DNA of 64,000 bases from Planctomycetia bacterium (GTDB taxonomy: Bacteria; Planctomycetota; Planctomycetia; Pirellulales; Thermoguttaceae). How positions within the stretch are numbered: the first letter of the stretch is position 1; each line of letters starts with the position of its first letter. Positions 18,073 through 26,914 of the stretch are shown here, piece by piece. The translations under genes and the position numbers were made by a program. The stretch covers positions 62,001 through 126,000 of the forward strand of contig JAUNBG010000005.1 of the NCBI GenBank assembly GCA_030527205.1, written 5' to 3'. The notes below the pieces were generated by a model. That model did no database searches, had not been told where the DNA came from, and saw only the letters and a program-made list of their open reading frames with translations.

Positions 18073-18778
18073 AATAATAACTTAGACCCGACAGACGTTC
18101 ATAACCCCCAATGAAATCAATATCGATTTGGAAAAGATTCCAAAAATGTTTTCGATTCCCTGGCGTCTTGACGCTTGAAACGAACTATTTTGCTTGTTAT
18201 AATAAGGAAAAGAGAAGACCCTTTGCGTTATTGAGGTTGATTGGGGCATTGAAATTCCTTGATAACGGTTTTAACGATTTGGTTTGAAATATAAATAACT
18301 TTTCGCATCAATAATCCCCGAAAAAAACGTTTTCATAAATCGCGATTGCTTTATGTGAAATTGGTTGAACATTTAGAAACGCTGGGGACGCAAGCCGAAC
18401 AAGTTCCGACTGCCCAAAGAATAGCTTGCCCATTTCGGCTTCAAGATGACGATAACTCAAAAGAAAGTTTTACAAAATCTTTTAGGAAGTTCTAAAAAAC
18501 CTTGGGAGCGCGGACGTCTCGTCCGCAAGAACTGTTTTTTACGAAATGAGCCGAATTGAGTTTGTTGAAAAATCCGGTTTTTAGAACTTCCTTTTTATTT
18601 AAAACTGAGGACAATCTCAATTAAGCTGTCATAAACCATTATTGAATATCATATTGTCGATTTCCTGGCTCAAATGCCTTTGCGAAAGCTCTTTATTAAC
18701 CGTTTGAGCAGATCAGAATGCAAAAATCGATTTATGACATTCAATTCGAACAAAATATGAAAAACAGGGATAAAAATT
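18073..18778. other. Intergenic region before the DUF362 gene
   Basis: Apart from MITE-like copy F (18484-18592) nothing is recognisable in these 700 bp. Short open frames have no coding character. Confidence 0.45.
18484..18592 (-). repeat. MITE-like palindromic element, copy F (inverted)
   Basis: 109 bp, same orientation as copy E and 411 bp from it. Ends AGGAAGTTCTAAAAAACC and GGTTTTTAGAACTTCCT; the internal hairpin GCGGACGTCTCGTCCGC is perfect. The central block is more diverged (ACGAAATGAGCCGAATTGAG). Confidence 0.88.
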
Positions 18779-19723
18779 ATGGAAAAAATGGATCGAAAAG
18801 AATTTTTGAAAAGAGTTGCTTTGGCAGGACTGACAACTTCTTCCTGTTTGTTTCCAACCTGTGCGGTTTTAGCGCAACAAGGTCAAACGAAAAGCGGCGA
18901 GTTATTTGATCTTGTCGCTGTTATGGGAGGCGAACCGGCCGAAATGCTTGAAAAGGGAATGGACGCAATCGGAGGAATCGAACGTTTCGTCAAAAATGGC
19001 GACCGTATTACAATTAAACCCAATATCGGTTGGGATAAAACGCCGGAACTTGCCGGAAATACAAATCCCGATCTCATTGTTTCTTTGATTAAGGCCTGCA
19101 AAGACGCTGGCGCAAAAGAAGTCATTGTTTTCGATCATACTTGCGACAATTGGCGTAAATGTTATGAAAACAGTGGCATCGAAGACGCCGCAATCAAAGC
19201 TGGCGCAAAAGTCATGCCGGGCAACGAAAATGGATATTATCGCGAAATTTCTCTTCCCAAAGCCAAAAATTTGAAAAAAGCAAAGGTTCATCAAGCCATT
19301 CTCGATTGCGATGCCTGGTTTAATGTCCCTATTTTGAAAAATCATGGCGGAGCCAAAATAACCGTTGCCATGAAGAATCTTATGGGAATTGTTTTCGATC
19401 GCCAATATTTTCATCAACATGATTTGGAACAATGCATTGCGGACATTTGTACAATAGAAAAACCTGCGGCCTTAAATATTGTTGACGCTTATCGCGTCCT
19501 TAAAAGCAATGGTCCCCGCGGAAAAAACCTTTCTGATGTCGTTCAACCGAAAGGTTTGTTTCTCTCGACCGATATTGTTGCCGTCGATACTGCCGCCATT
19601 AAATTCTTTGGACAAATTGAAGCAATGCCTTTGGACTCAATCGCTTATCTTTCCAATGGACAAGACTTAAACGTTGGGACTATGGATTTGGACAGTTTGA
19701 AAATCAAACGAATTAGAATGTAA
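18779..19723 (+). CDS. DUF362 domain-containing protein
   Basis: 314 residues. The start at 18779 (MEKMDRKEFLKRVALAGLT) has the site AGGGA eight bases upstream; a second ATG nine bases on is equally plausible. The N-terminus is Tat-like in layout (DRKEFLKRVALAG then a hydrophobic stretch ending VLAQQ) but has no twin arginine. The DUF362 domain fills the rest: KPNIGWDKTPELAGNTNPD, VPILKNHGGAKITVAMKNLMG (near 195-215) and DIVAVDTAAIKFFG. DUF362 proteins are commonly encoded with or fused to 4Fe-4S ferredoxin domains; this one has no CxxCxxC itself, and the gene 303 bp downstream encodes a six-cluster membrane polyferredoxin, so the two probably form one redox system. Its reaction is not known. 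Confidence 0.88.
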   Translation: MEKMDRKEFLKRVALAGLTTSSCLFPTCAVLAQQGQTKSGELFDLVAVMGGEPAEMLEKGMDAIGGIERFVKNGDRITIKPNIGWDKTPELAGNTNPDLIVSLIKACKDAGAKEVIVFDHTCDNWRKCYENSGIEDAAIKAGAKVMPGNENGYYREISLPKAKNLKKAKVHQAILDCDAWFNVPILKNHGGAKITVAMKNLMGIVFDRQYFHQHDLEQCIADICTIEKPAALNIVDAYRVLKSNGPRGKNLSDVVQPKGLFLSTDIVAVDTAAIKFFGQIEAMPLDSIAYLSNGQDLNVGTMDLDSLKIKRIRM

Positions 19724-20026
19724 ATTTTCGTAATATTGATGAACTCAATCTGTAATTGACGTTTTTGGGGCTCTCACAAAAACATTAAGAAAAGGGAATA
19801 ATGACAAAAAATGAGATTGGCGATTTGATTAATTGAAAACAAATCCATTATATAAATATAATTATTGAATTCTGTTGATAATCAAGGATTTTCGACTTCG
19901 CAAACCCGTTGACAACAGCCAATGAATGCGAAGCTTGTTGTTTGTCCTGTTTTCTGTATAAAACAGTCCAAAAATAGAAAACGAACATTCTTTTATGAAT
20001 AATGAGCTTGTATTCAAACCAGAAGA

Positions 20027-21655
20027 ATGATTCGTTTGAACAGAATTGGAATTGGTAACTTCAAGATATTCCCGATGGAAAAAACAATGTTTCGAATTGT
20101 TCGTATATTATTGGCGATCGGACTTTTAGTATCGTTGACTTTTTATTTTCTTGATTTCAATGACTTGGCGCCGGCAATCTTGAGCAAATTGGCAACGATC
20201 CAACTTGTTCCTGCAATTTTAGCCGGAAATGCCGTTATTTTCGGGGGATTGATTCTTGTCGCTTTTTTATTTGGAAGAATTTATTGCTCAATCATTTGCC
20301 CCCTGGGGATACTTCAGGATTGTATCGCTCGAATTTCCAAATGGTTCCGTCCAAAAAAGAAAAACAATTATCATTATCGCCGCAACAATTGGGTTCTCCG
20401 TTGGACGGTTTTATCGTTGACCGTTATTCTCTTTTGGCTGAAATTTCCCTTATTGACTCTTTTGGAGCCTTACAGCATTTTTGGTCGAATTATAACCAAC
20501 GTTTTTCAACCCATTTATCTCTTCGGCAATAACTTGTTATGTTCCCTTTTTCTTTCTTTCGGAAGTTATCGGTTCTATTACATTGACATTGTTCCGGTTA
20601 GCTGGATCGTTTTGTCGATCAGCTTGATTTCTTTCGGTCTTATTGCCGTTATGGCCTGCTTTTGGGGAAGATTATATTGCCATTCAATTTGTCCCGTCGG
20701 AACTTTTTTCGGATTCATTGCGCGATATTCGCTCTTTAAAATTCGAATTGATTCCCAAAAATGTATTCAATGCGGACTCTGTTCGAAAGTTTGTAAATCT
20801 TCCTGTATCAACGAAAAAGAACGAACAATTGACTCCTCTCGTTGCGTTGATTGTTTTAATTGTCTTACAGAATGTCGTCGCAAAGCGATTTCGTATTCCT
20901 TTTTTACAAAATCAGGAAAGAAAACGATATCGAACGAAACGAAAACAAACGGGTCAAAAAACGAAGTTTCCGTTCAAACGGATGAAAGTAAACGAACTTT
21001 TCTCATTGCATTGACGACAATTGCCGCAACGTCGTTACCCAAAACAGCGTCTGTTGTTCCGCATACAAAGGACGAATATGGACTCATTCCTTTCAAACGA
21101 GAACAACCGATTTCTCCCCCGGGATCGCTTTCTCATGAGAACTTACAGCAACAGTGTACAGCCTGTCATCTTTGCGTCAGCAAATGCCCTTCCAACGTTT
21201 TAAAGCCCGCTTTACTCGAATATGGATTGCAGGGACTCTTGCAGCCTCGAATGGATTTTGAACACGGATTTTGCAATTACGATTGCGTTGTTTGTTCAGA
21301 AGTCTGTCCGAATAAAGCGATTACAACCTTGTCGAAAAAGGAAAAACATCGCGTTCAACCAGGTCATGTTGTCTTTATCAAAGAAAACTGTATTGTTCAT
21401 GCGAAAGAAACAAGTTGCGGAGCTTGTTCCGAACATTGTCCGACTCAAGCGGTTGCAATGGTTCCTTATAAAGACAATTTAACCATTCCTTTAATCAACC
21501 CCGATCTTTGTGTCGGTTGCGGAGCTTGCGAATATATTTGTCCTGCCCGTCCTTATCGAGCCATTTATGTCGAGGGAAATACAATTCATCGAGAAGCTGA
21601 AATCGTTCAAGAAGAAGAAAAGAAAATCATTGACGATATTGATTTCGGTTTTTGA
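20027..21655 (+). CDS. NapH-like membrane polyferredoxin
   Basis: 542 residues. The N-terminal half is a membrane domain with about five segments and the two NapH/CcoG-type motifs CSIICPLG (87-94) and CHSICPVG (218-225). Then come cysteine clusters of 4Fe-4S type: CIQCGLCSKVCKSSC (246-260), CVDCFNCLTEC (273-283), CTACHLCVSKCP (377-388), CNYDCVVCSEVCP (416-428), CGACSEHCP (464-472, with C455) and CVGCGACEYICP (495-506). A hydrophobic stretch near 323-338 (SKRTFLIALTTIAATS) resembles an internal Tat/membrane anchor, suggesting an ancestral fusion of a NapH-like and a NapG-like protein. It would move electrons between the quinone pool or cytoplasm and periplasmic partners, most likely the DUF362 protein upstream. 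Start unsure: ATG at 20075 (MEKTMF) is an alternative. Ends in TGA. Confidence 0.88.
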   Translation: MIRLNRIGIGNFKIFPMEKTMFRIVRILLAIGLLVSLTFYFLDFNDLAPAILSKLATIQLVPAILAGNAVIFGGLILVAFLFGRIYCSIICPLGILQDCIARISKWFRPKKKNNYHYRRNNWVLRWTVLSLTVILFWLKFPLLTLLEPYSIFGRIITNVFQPIYLFGNNLLCSLFLSFGSYRFYYIDIVPVSWIVLSISLISFGLIAVMACFWGRLYCHSICPVGTFFGFIARYSLFKIRIDSQKCIQCGLCSKVCKSSCINEKERTIDSSRCVDCFNCLTECRRKAISYSFFTKSGKKTISNETKTNGSKNEVSVQTDESKRTFLIALTTIAATSLPKTASVVPHTKDEYGLIPFKREQPISPPGSLSHENLQQQCTACHLCVSKCPSNVLKPALLEYGLQGLLQPRMDFEHGFCNYDCVVCSEVCPNKAITTLSKKEKHRVQPGHVVFIKENCIVHAKETSCGACSEHCPTQAVAMVPYKDNLTIPLINPDLCVGCGACEYICPARPYRAIYVEGNTIHREAEIVQEEEKKIIDDIDFGF

Positions 21656-22045
21656 TTTTTTGTTATAAGACCTTTTTTATTCAATCTTTATGAGCTGTTC
21701 ATGATATATCAATTACGGAAAACACAAAATGAACAGCGTTCCAGAGAAAGATGAATTCATTATCAGTTCATTGGAAACATTTTGTCCGTTGAATCAGAAT
21801 ATTGTTATTTTTCTCCCTTTTCTTGAAAGTCAACGATTTTGTTTCTTATATGAAACGGCTCTCTGTTTTTGAAATGCGCATCAATAAAGAAACCGCTTTT
21901 TTGCTTTTTCCGATCATTTTCCCTTTTTGTAACCCCATTTTCCTTTGCGGCTTTGCGTTTTTGCGAGACAAAAAAACAACAGGAACGTTGACGCATTGAG
22001 TTTTTCGTTCAACAAACCATTAAATTAATTTTTGAAGAGAAAAAA
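21656..22045. other. Intergenic region, nothing recognised
   Basis: About 390 bp, AT-rich. A segment around 21946-21970 (CCTTTGCGGCTTTGCGTTTTTGCGAGA) loosely resembles the dispersed CGCAGAG/CGCAAAG repeat found elsewhere in the window. No gene seen. Confidence 0.4.
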
Positions 22046-22960
22046 ATGTATTATGCCCTTTTATTGCTGTCAGGAATATCGATTTTTCCTTTTTGGTCTG
22101 AATTGACGCTCTTGAGTTCTTCATTGAATTCAAATGAATTGGCTGCGACTTCCGTTTTTTCTGATCAAAATATCCCGAACAAAGCGAAATCGGAAGAAAC
22201 AATCCGCATTGGGATTCCGCAAGGTCAAAAAGCGGGAGACCGTTGGAGTTTTCAAGCGGATCAAATCGAATATGTTTTTCGTTGGTGTCCCCCTGGTTCC
22301 TTTTTAATGGGAAGTCCTGAAACGGAAGAGGGACGTTATGAGAACGAAATTCTGCATGAAGTTGGTTTGTCCAAAGGTTTTTGGATTCTGGAAACAGAAG
22401 TCACGCAAAAAATGTTCCAGAGCGTTATGAAACAAAATCCGAGTCGTTTTCAAAATCCGCAAAATCCCGTTGAATGCGTAAGTTGGGAAATGTGTAACTC
22501 TTTTGCCAAGTCATTAACTCAACTCTTGACCCAGACATTGAGTCTGGCTTCTGGCGAAGAATTTGCTCTTCCGACCGAAGCGCAATGGGAATACGCTTGT
22601 CGAGCCGGAACTCAAACCTCTTTCGCAGGGGAATTAGAAGAAATGGCCTGGTTTAATGAAGACAGCGATTCTGGATCGACGCATGAAGTTGCTTTGAAGA
22701 AGCCGAATCCCTGGGGAATTTATGATATGCATGGAAACGTCTGGGAATGGTGTGCCGACGGCTTTCGGGATTTCAACGATCAAAAGGAAATTGATCCGAA
22801 AGGCCCCGATAGTCCGACATTAAGCGTTCGTATTGATCGAGGCGGTTGTTGGGACAGCTCTTCCGATTATTGTCGCAGCGCTCATCGAGGCGTTTATGAA
22901 CCGAAACGCCAGAGTCCATTTGTTGGTTTTCGAATTATTCTTATTCCAGGCAATAATTAA
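22046..22960 (+). CDS. Exported SUMF1-domain protein
   Basis: 304 residues. A signal peptide (MYYALLLLSGISIFPFW..., cleavage roughly at residue 20-30) and a linker precede a full SUMF1 domain starting near residue 70: VFRWCPPGSFLMGSPE, VTQKMFQSVMKQNPSRF, LPTEAQWEYACRAGT, NPWGIYDMHGNVWEWC and RIDRGGCWDSSSDYCRSAHR near the end, then FVGFRIILIP. As in the copy at 9194 the paired active-site cysteines of formylglycine-generating enzymes are not present in the expected spacing, so sulfatase activation is doubtful, and no sulfatase gene is in the window. The ribosome site GAAGAG lies 6 bp before the ATG. Stands between the polyferredoxin and the convergent signal peptidase gene. Confidence 0.85.
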   Translation: MYYALLLLSGISIFPFWSELTLLSSSLNSNELAATSVFSDQNIPNKAKSEETIRIGIPQGQKAGDRWSFQADQIEYVFRWCPPGSFLMGSPETEEGRYENEILHEVGLSKGFWILETEVTQKMFQSVMKQNPSRFQNPQNPVECVSWEMCNSFAKSLTQLLTQTLSLASGEEFALPTEAQWEYACRAGTQTSFAGELEEMAWFNEDSDSGSTHEVALKKPNPWGIYDMHGNVWEWCADGFRDFNDQKEIDPKGPDSPTLSVRIDRGGCWDSSSDYCRSAHRGVYEPKRQSPFVGFRIILIPGNN

Positions 22961-23064
22961 TTGTGTTCGGATCACCAAGAAACAGCAGCGTCGGATGAGA
23001 TCGAAATTGGAGTCAGGGCAACAACGAACAGGAATCCGGAGTTCTCTGAAGGATTAACGAACGT

Positions 23065-24876
23065 TCATTTTTTGACGATTCCGAGAATCGATTCTTCTGA
23101 AATCGTTGTCGGATGCCAAAATCGACTATCGACGGAATGGGGAGAATTATCGCCTAATAAAAAATATTCATGAGCCGGAACCTTCCAGCGATTCGATGTT
23201 TTTTTTGTGAACAACTCTTGATTCGATAAGAGTTGAGGCGACGAGTTGTCTTGACCGGCTGAGTTTTTTAAATTTGCAACGAGTTGAGAATAATGAACAT
23301 CGCGATAAAGTTTTGGAAAAGCAAATCGAATTGTTGACGGCGTTAACGTTGTTTCTTGATTCGAGTTGTCAATATGTTGTTCCAGAACAGCAAACGGCAC
23401 ACAAATTGGCTCAATTTCATTCGAATGGCTAACGGTTTCCTCAGAATGGCTTTTTGTTTCTTTTGAATGATTGTTCGTTATTTTGTTTGAAGGAAAAGTT
23501 GTTGAACTTGACGATTTTTGTAAAAGATTCGGCAATGAAACGCGACATTCTTCTTGATGATTTACGCAAAGAACAAATTCCTGGTCACAAAAGAAAAATC
23601 GAAAAGAAACGGATTCTCCCCATTTTAAGCAATTTATCCATTTCAAAGAAAAAGAGCCTTCCCCCAAAGGCTTTTCTGGAAAATCGCTTGCTTGAACGGT
23701 TTGAATCGGTTTAAGGGCTGCGGTTTGAAAAAGTTGAATTTGTTTTTTGTAAAAATCGATAACCAAAAGATAATAGGCGTTGTCCGCATGCAATATGATT
23801 CTCAATGGCGTTGATTTTTCCGGATTGGCATTCGAATATTCAAAGTCCAGGACAAAATCTCGAACATTCTCAAACGGGCAACAGGGAAAAGTTCCAAATG
23901 CCGGAATCGGCGATTGATTTGTTATCGGAACGGCAAAATGCTCCAATAATTCGTCCAAAGAAGATTCGTCCGGCAATAATTGATTTAACAGAAAAACGCC
24001 ATCAAAATCAGTCTTTTTTGGAACGTTATGCGAATAAGGAACAGTCTGTAACGTTCGATTTTCCTGATATTTAAGATTCCAGGCAACCGGATCAAAATGA
24101 ACCAGAACAATTCTATCGGAAAGAACAACCGGTTTGATCGCTGAAATGGAAAACAACATTTCATTTTGAATTTCAAGCGGCTTTTTCAAAATTTGATCAT
24201 TGATCAAAATATCTCCTCGAAAAATCTCAACATCTTCTCCAGGAAGTCCAATAATCCTTTTGATTGTCGGAACTTCCTGTCTTAAAAAATAAATCGGATC
24301 AAAACGTTTCAACTTTTCAAAATCGTCATTGATTGATTCTGCAAAAACCTTTTCGCCATCAATATAAGAAGCGTTTTCGAATAAAAGATTATATCCGCAT
24401 TTTAAACAGGAAAAAGAGCGTTTTTTCGATTTAAAACGCTCCAACTCGCCTTTCATTAAATCTGAAATTGAAGACGAAAAAGGGGCTCGAAAAGTAAACG
24501 AAGTCCGAAAAGAAGAATGACAGTTCGGACAAAGCCAAAAGAAACTGGGACCATTGAATGCCGGTTCCATTGAACAACTTGAGATAATCAGCAAATCTCC
24601 TTTTGGCCGTTCTTTTTGATATTTCATCCAAAAACATAAAAAAACGCCGGCAATCAACGCCGTCATGGACAGCAAAATAAGGAAAAAAGTTCTTTTTTTG
24701 AGTTTCAAACTCCAAATAGGCAATTTCATATTAATTATGCTCAAGCCTGTCGATAAACCTGAAGGTTTGGGTTCGTTAGCCAAACAATAACTTCGACTTA
24801 CAGAAAACGATTTCTCCCGGTCAAACCGACTTTGAGATTTCTTTTCGTTGTTCGCTTTGAATGAGTTTCGTTTCAT
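23065..24876 (-). CDS. Signal peptidase I with zinc-ribbon and large insert
   Basis: 603 residues, two to three times the usual length. A membrane anchor at about 62-83 is followed by the S26 catalytic serine box SSCSMEP (Ser102), the lysine box VPTIKRIIGLPGEDVEI (Lys206) and the C-terminal box LGDNSPHSVDSR (574-585), so the serine-lysine dyad is complete and the enzyme should cut signal peptides on the outer face of the membrane. Two insertions are unusual: right after the serine box a four-cysteine ribbon, CPNC (116-119) and CLKC (157-160), and between lysine box and C-terminal box about 330 residues of beta-rich sequence, partly low-complexity (Ser/His/Glu near 470-500). The first 60 residues are polar and basic. 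ATG at 24876 lacks a good ribosome site; 24729 is an alternative that keeps the anchor. No sign of truncation. Confidence 0.88.
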   Translation of the reverse strand: MKRNSFKANNEKKSQSRFDREKSFSVSRSYCLANEPKPSGLSTGLSIINMKLPIWSLKLKKRTFFLILLSMTALIAGVFLCFWMKYQKERPKGDLLIISSCSMEPAFNGPSFFWLCPNCHSSFRTSFTFRAPFSSSISDLMKGELERFKSKKRSFSCLKCGYNLLFENASYIDGEKVFAESINDDFEKLKRFDPIYFLRQEVPTIKRIIGLPGEDVEIFRGDILINDQILKKPLEIQNEMLFSISAIKPVVLSDRIVLVHFDPVAWNLKYQENRTLQTVPYSHNVPKKTDFDGVFLLNQLLPDESSLDELLEHFAVPITNQSPIPAFGTFPCCPFENVRDFVLDFEYSNANPEKSTPLRIILHADNAYYLLVIDFYKKQIQLFQTAALKPIQTVQASDFPEKPLGEGSFSLKWINCLKWGESVSFRFFFCDQEFVLCVNHQEECRVSLPNLLQKSSSSTTFPSNKITNNHSKETKSHSEETVSHSNEIEPICVPFAVLEQHIDNSNQETTLTPSTIRFAFPKLYRDVHYSQLVANLKNSAGQDNSSPQLLSNQELFTKKTSNRWKVPAHEYFLLGDNSPHSVDSRFWHPTTISEESILGIVKK

Positions 24877-25097
24877 TAATCCGAGACAAAAGAACTTCCT
24901 TGATGATCAAAACAGAAAAGCGGTCTCGTTTTGACTCGAAAATAAAAAAGGGTTCGACGAACAAATCAGCGCGGCAATATTGCGGCAACGTCAGTCATTT
25001 GCGACGTTTATCAAGTTGCCGCTTCGAGGAACAATCTTTTATTGATCGCGCATTCATTTTTATGTATTGACGAACAAAAAATTTTATGCGAAAACAA

Positions 25098-26465
25098 TTA
25101 AAAACGCGTAATGCCAGGAACAGGCTGGGGATAATTGCCGTCTTCATCGGGACAAACAGGAGAAACGGGATTCGTCAACAAACTGTCGGGATTTTCCGGA
25201 CCTAAAATGACATTATTATTCATGGCCTCATCCCAATCAATCATCTGACCTGTATAACAAGCCCAAGTCGTCATGATTCCCATCAAACTGCTTTGCGCCA
25301 TATAAAGTCCGTTATTGATCGGGGTTCCATTGCGTATGGAATTCAACATTGCCAAATGTTCCAATTTAAAACGATCGCTCGGCGGTTCATTAAGCGCCCA
25401 GGCTTGTTCGCCAAAAATCTTGTAACTCAAGAGATCGCAATAACCTTTCGAACCAAAATATCGATCGGAAACTTCCGGAGTCGTTCCGTCTTGCTGACGA
25501 CAAAATGCGTGAAGTCGGACGCCATTCGCATATTCAAAAACAACGGCATGATGATCCCAAACGTCGCCATAACTTTTGCCGATTCGCGTCTGGCGGCCTC
25601 CCATTCCCCAACATCGAATCGGATGTTCTTCTTTCATCGCCCAGGAAGCCTTATCGAGATGATGAACAAGATTCAAACCGGGAAGATCACACGAAAGCCA
25701 AAAGAAATCAAACCAATCTTGAATTTGATAGGAAAGTTCGTCCTGATTATCGAGACGCGGCAAACAACGGAGTCCTCCGCAGTTACAGGTTTCTTGAAGA
25801 GCAACGATTTCGCCGATCGCGCCGTCATGAATCCGCTTCATCGTTTCAATCGCTCCGGAATCATAACGCCAACAAAGGCCGGAAACAAGAGCTAACCCTT
25901 TCTCGCGGGCAAGTTGCTGCGATTCTAAAACCATTCGAACGCCCCGGGAATCAACGGCATGCGTTTTTTCACAGAAAACATGTTTCCCTGCTTCCAGACA
26001 TCGTTTCATATAATGCGGATGAAAATAGGTTGGAAGAGCAATAATAACAACATCGGCTTCGGTTTGACAAATTTTATGACAGGCGTCAAAGCCAATAAAC
26101 GACGTTTCCTCGGAAACTTTAATTCGTTCTTTTCCAAACATTTCCGTCATAACGGAACAATTATTTGAAATTCGATGCGGTTGCAAATCGCCCATGGCAA
26201 TAAGTTGCGTATTTGAATCGACGGTCAGGGCATCAACAGCCGCCCCGGAACCTCGCGGTCCGCAACCAAGTAACGCGATTTTAATAACATCGTTTCCGGA
26301 AAGATGAACGGGCATTTTTTGAGATATTTCCGATTGCCCGGATAAAGAGGAAGTTGTTCCCGAAGCCTGGTTATTTGAGTCAGATTGAAGAAATAATGAG
26401 GATACAGCAGCCGTTTTTCCCATTTTTTTTAAAAAAGAGCGCCGGGAAAAATCTGTTTTGAGCAT
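25098..26465 (-). CDS. Gfo/Idh/MocA oxidoreductase, exported type (copy 1)
   Basis: 455 residues. N-terminus FSRRSFLKKMGKTAAVSSLF is a twin-arginine-type signal, followed by a Ser/Gln-rich linker and a Rossmann domain beginning VIKIALLGCGPRGSGAAVDAL (about 61-80). The catalytic-lysine region reads FCEKTHAVDSRG instead of the usual EKP. The C-terminal half is the alpha/beta dehydrogenase domain, with a Tat-exported NAD-dependent sugar oxidoreductase as the family expectation; the substrate is unknown. ATG at 26465 has the site AAAGGAGA. Third of three same-strand oxidoreductases downstream of DoxX, separated from the one before by a 449-bp gap with a long hairpin, so possibly independently expressed. 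Confidence 0.9.
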   Translation of the reverse strand: MLKTDFSRRSFLKKMGKTAAVSSLFLQSDSNNQASGTTSSLSGQSEISQKMPVHLSGNDVIKIALLGCGPRGSGAAVDALTVDSNTQLIAMGDLQPHRISNNCSVMTEMFGKERIKVSEETSFIGFDACHKICQTEADVVIIALPTYFHPHYMKRCLEAGKHVFCEKTHAVDSRGVRMVLESQQLAREKGLALVSGLCWRYDSGAIETMKRIHDGAIGEIVALQETCNCGGLRCLPRLDNQDELSYQIQDWFDFFWLSCDLPGLNLVHHLDKASWAMKEEHPIRCWGMGGRQTRIGKSYGDVWDHHAVVFEYANGVRLHAFCRQQDGTTPEVSDRYFGSKGYCDLLSYKIFGEQAWALNEPPSDRFKLEHLAMLNSIRNGTPINNGLYMAQSSLMGIMTTWACYTGQMIDWDEAMNNNVILGPENPDSLLTNPVSPVCPDEDGNYPQPVPGITRF

Positions 26466-26540
26466 GAATCGTCTCCTTTAAATCAATGTTTATCGATAAA
26501 ACATCGATTGTATAAAGCTCAAAGAGTAACCATCGCTTTT

Positions 26541-26681
26541 TTATCTCGCAATGGTTCCGAGACGCAAAGGAAAAAACGAGTTTAAATCAGAATTGCAGTT
26601 TTTTCGAACAAATCAAAGAACAAATGGTTTGTGTCGTTGATCGCATTTTCCTGTTTTCTCAGCGTCTCTGCAAAAGAAATA
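26541..26681. repeat. Pair of inverted dispersed repeats (CGCAGAGACGCAAAG type)
   Basis: TCTCGCAATGGTTCCGAGAC followed by GCAAAGGAAAA (26541-26576) and, about 80 bp on, the inverted counterpart TTTTCTCAGCGTCTCTGCAAA (26654-26674). Related sequences occur at 48671-48703, 56938-56960 and 60846-60873. Confidence 0.55.
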
Positions 26682-26743
26682 AACGTTCCTTTACAGTTTG
26701 AGCATAAAAAGTTAAACTCAACTCTATTAAGCATTTCAGAACA

Positions 26744-26824
26744 TTGAGTTCGCAAATCCGAAACGTCAAGCGTCCGATTTTGTTTTCATGAATCGGCTTG
26801 TCGTTGTCGAATTTGCGAACTTAA
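26744..26824. other. Long imperfect hairpin, possible structured RNA
   Basis: The arm TTGAGTTCGCAAAT (starting about 26744) pairs with ATTTGCGAACTTAA (26811-26824), and the interior continues as CGAAACGTCAAG / CTTGTCGTTGTCG and CCGATT / AATCGG around a loop TTTGTTTTCATG. No T-tract follows on either strand, so it is not a simple terminator. Could be a 3'-UTR structure, a small RNA or a decayed mobile palindrome. Confidence 0.5.
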
Positions 26825-26914
26825 CGGTTTAGGATTTTAATAGATTTAAGTTCGCAAAAATCAATTAAGTCAAACTTTCGTCAATACAGTCGAAAAATCT
26901 TTTTTTCAGAATGT

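Larger units (their letters stand above)
26466..26914. other. Intergenic region with dispersed repeats and a long hairpin
   Basis: Contains two inverted members of the CGCAGAG-type dispersed repeat (26541-26576 and 26654-26681) and a long imperfect hairpin (26744-26824). No gene seen. Confidence 0.5.
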
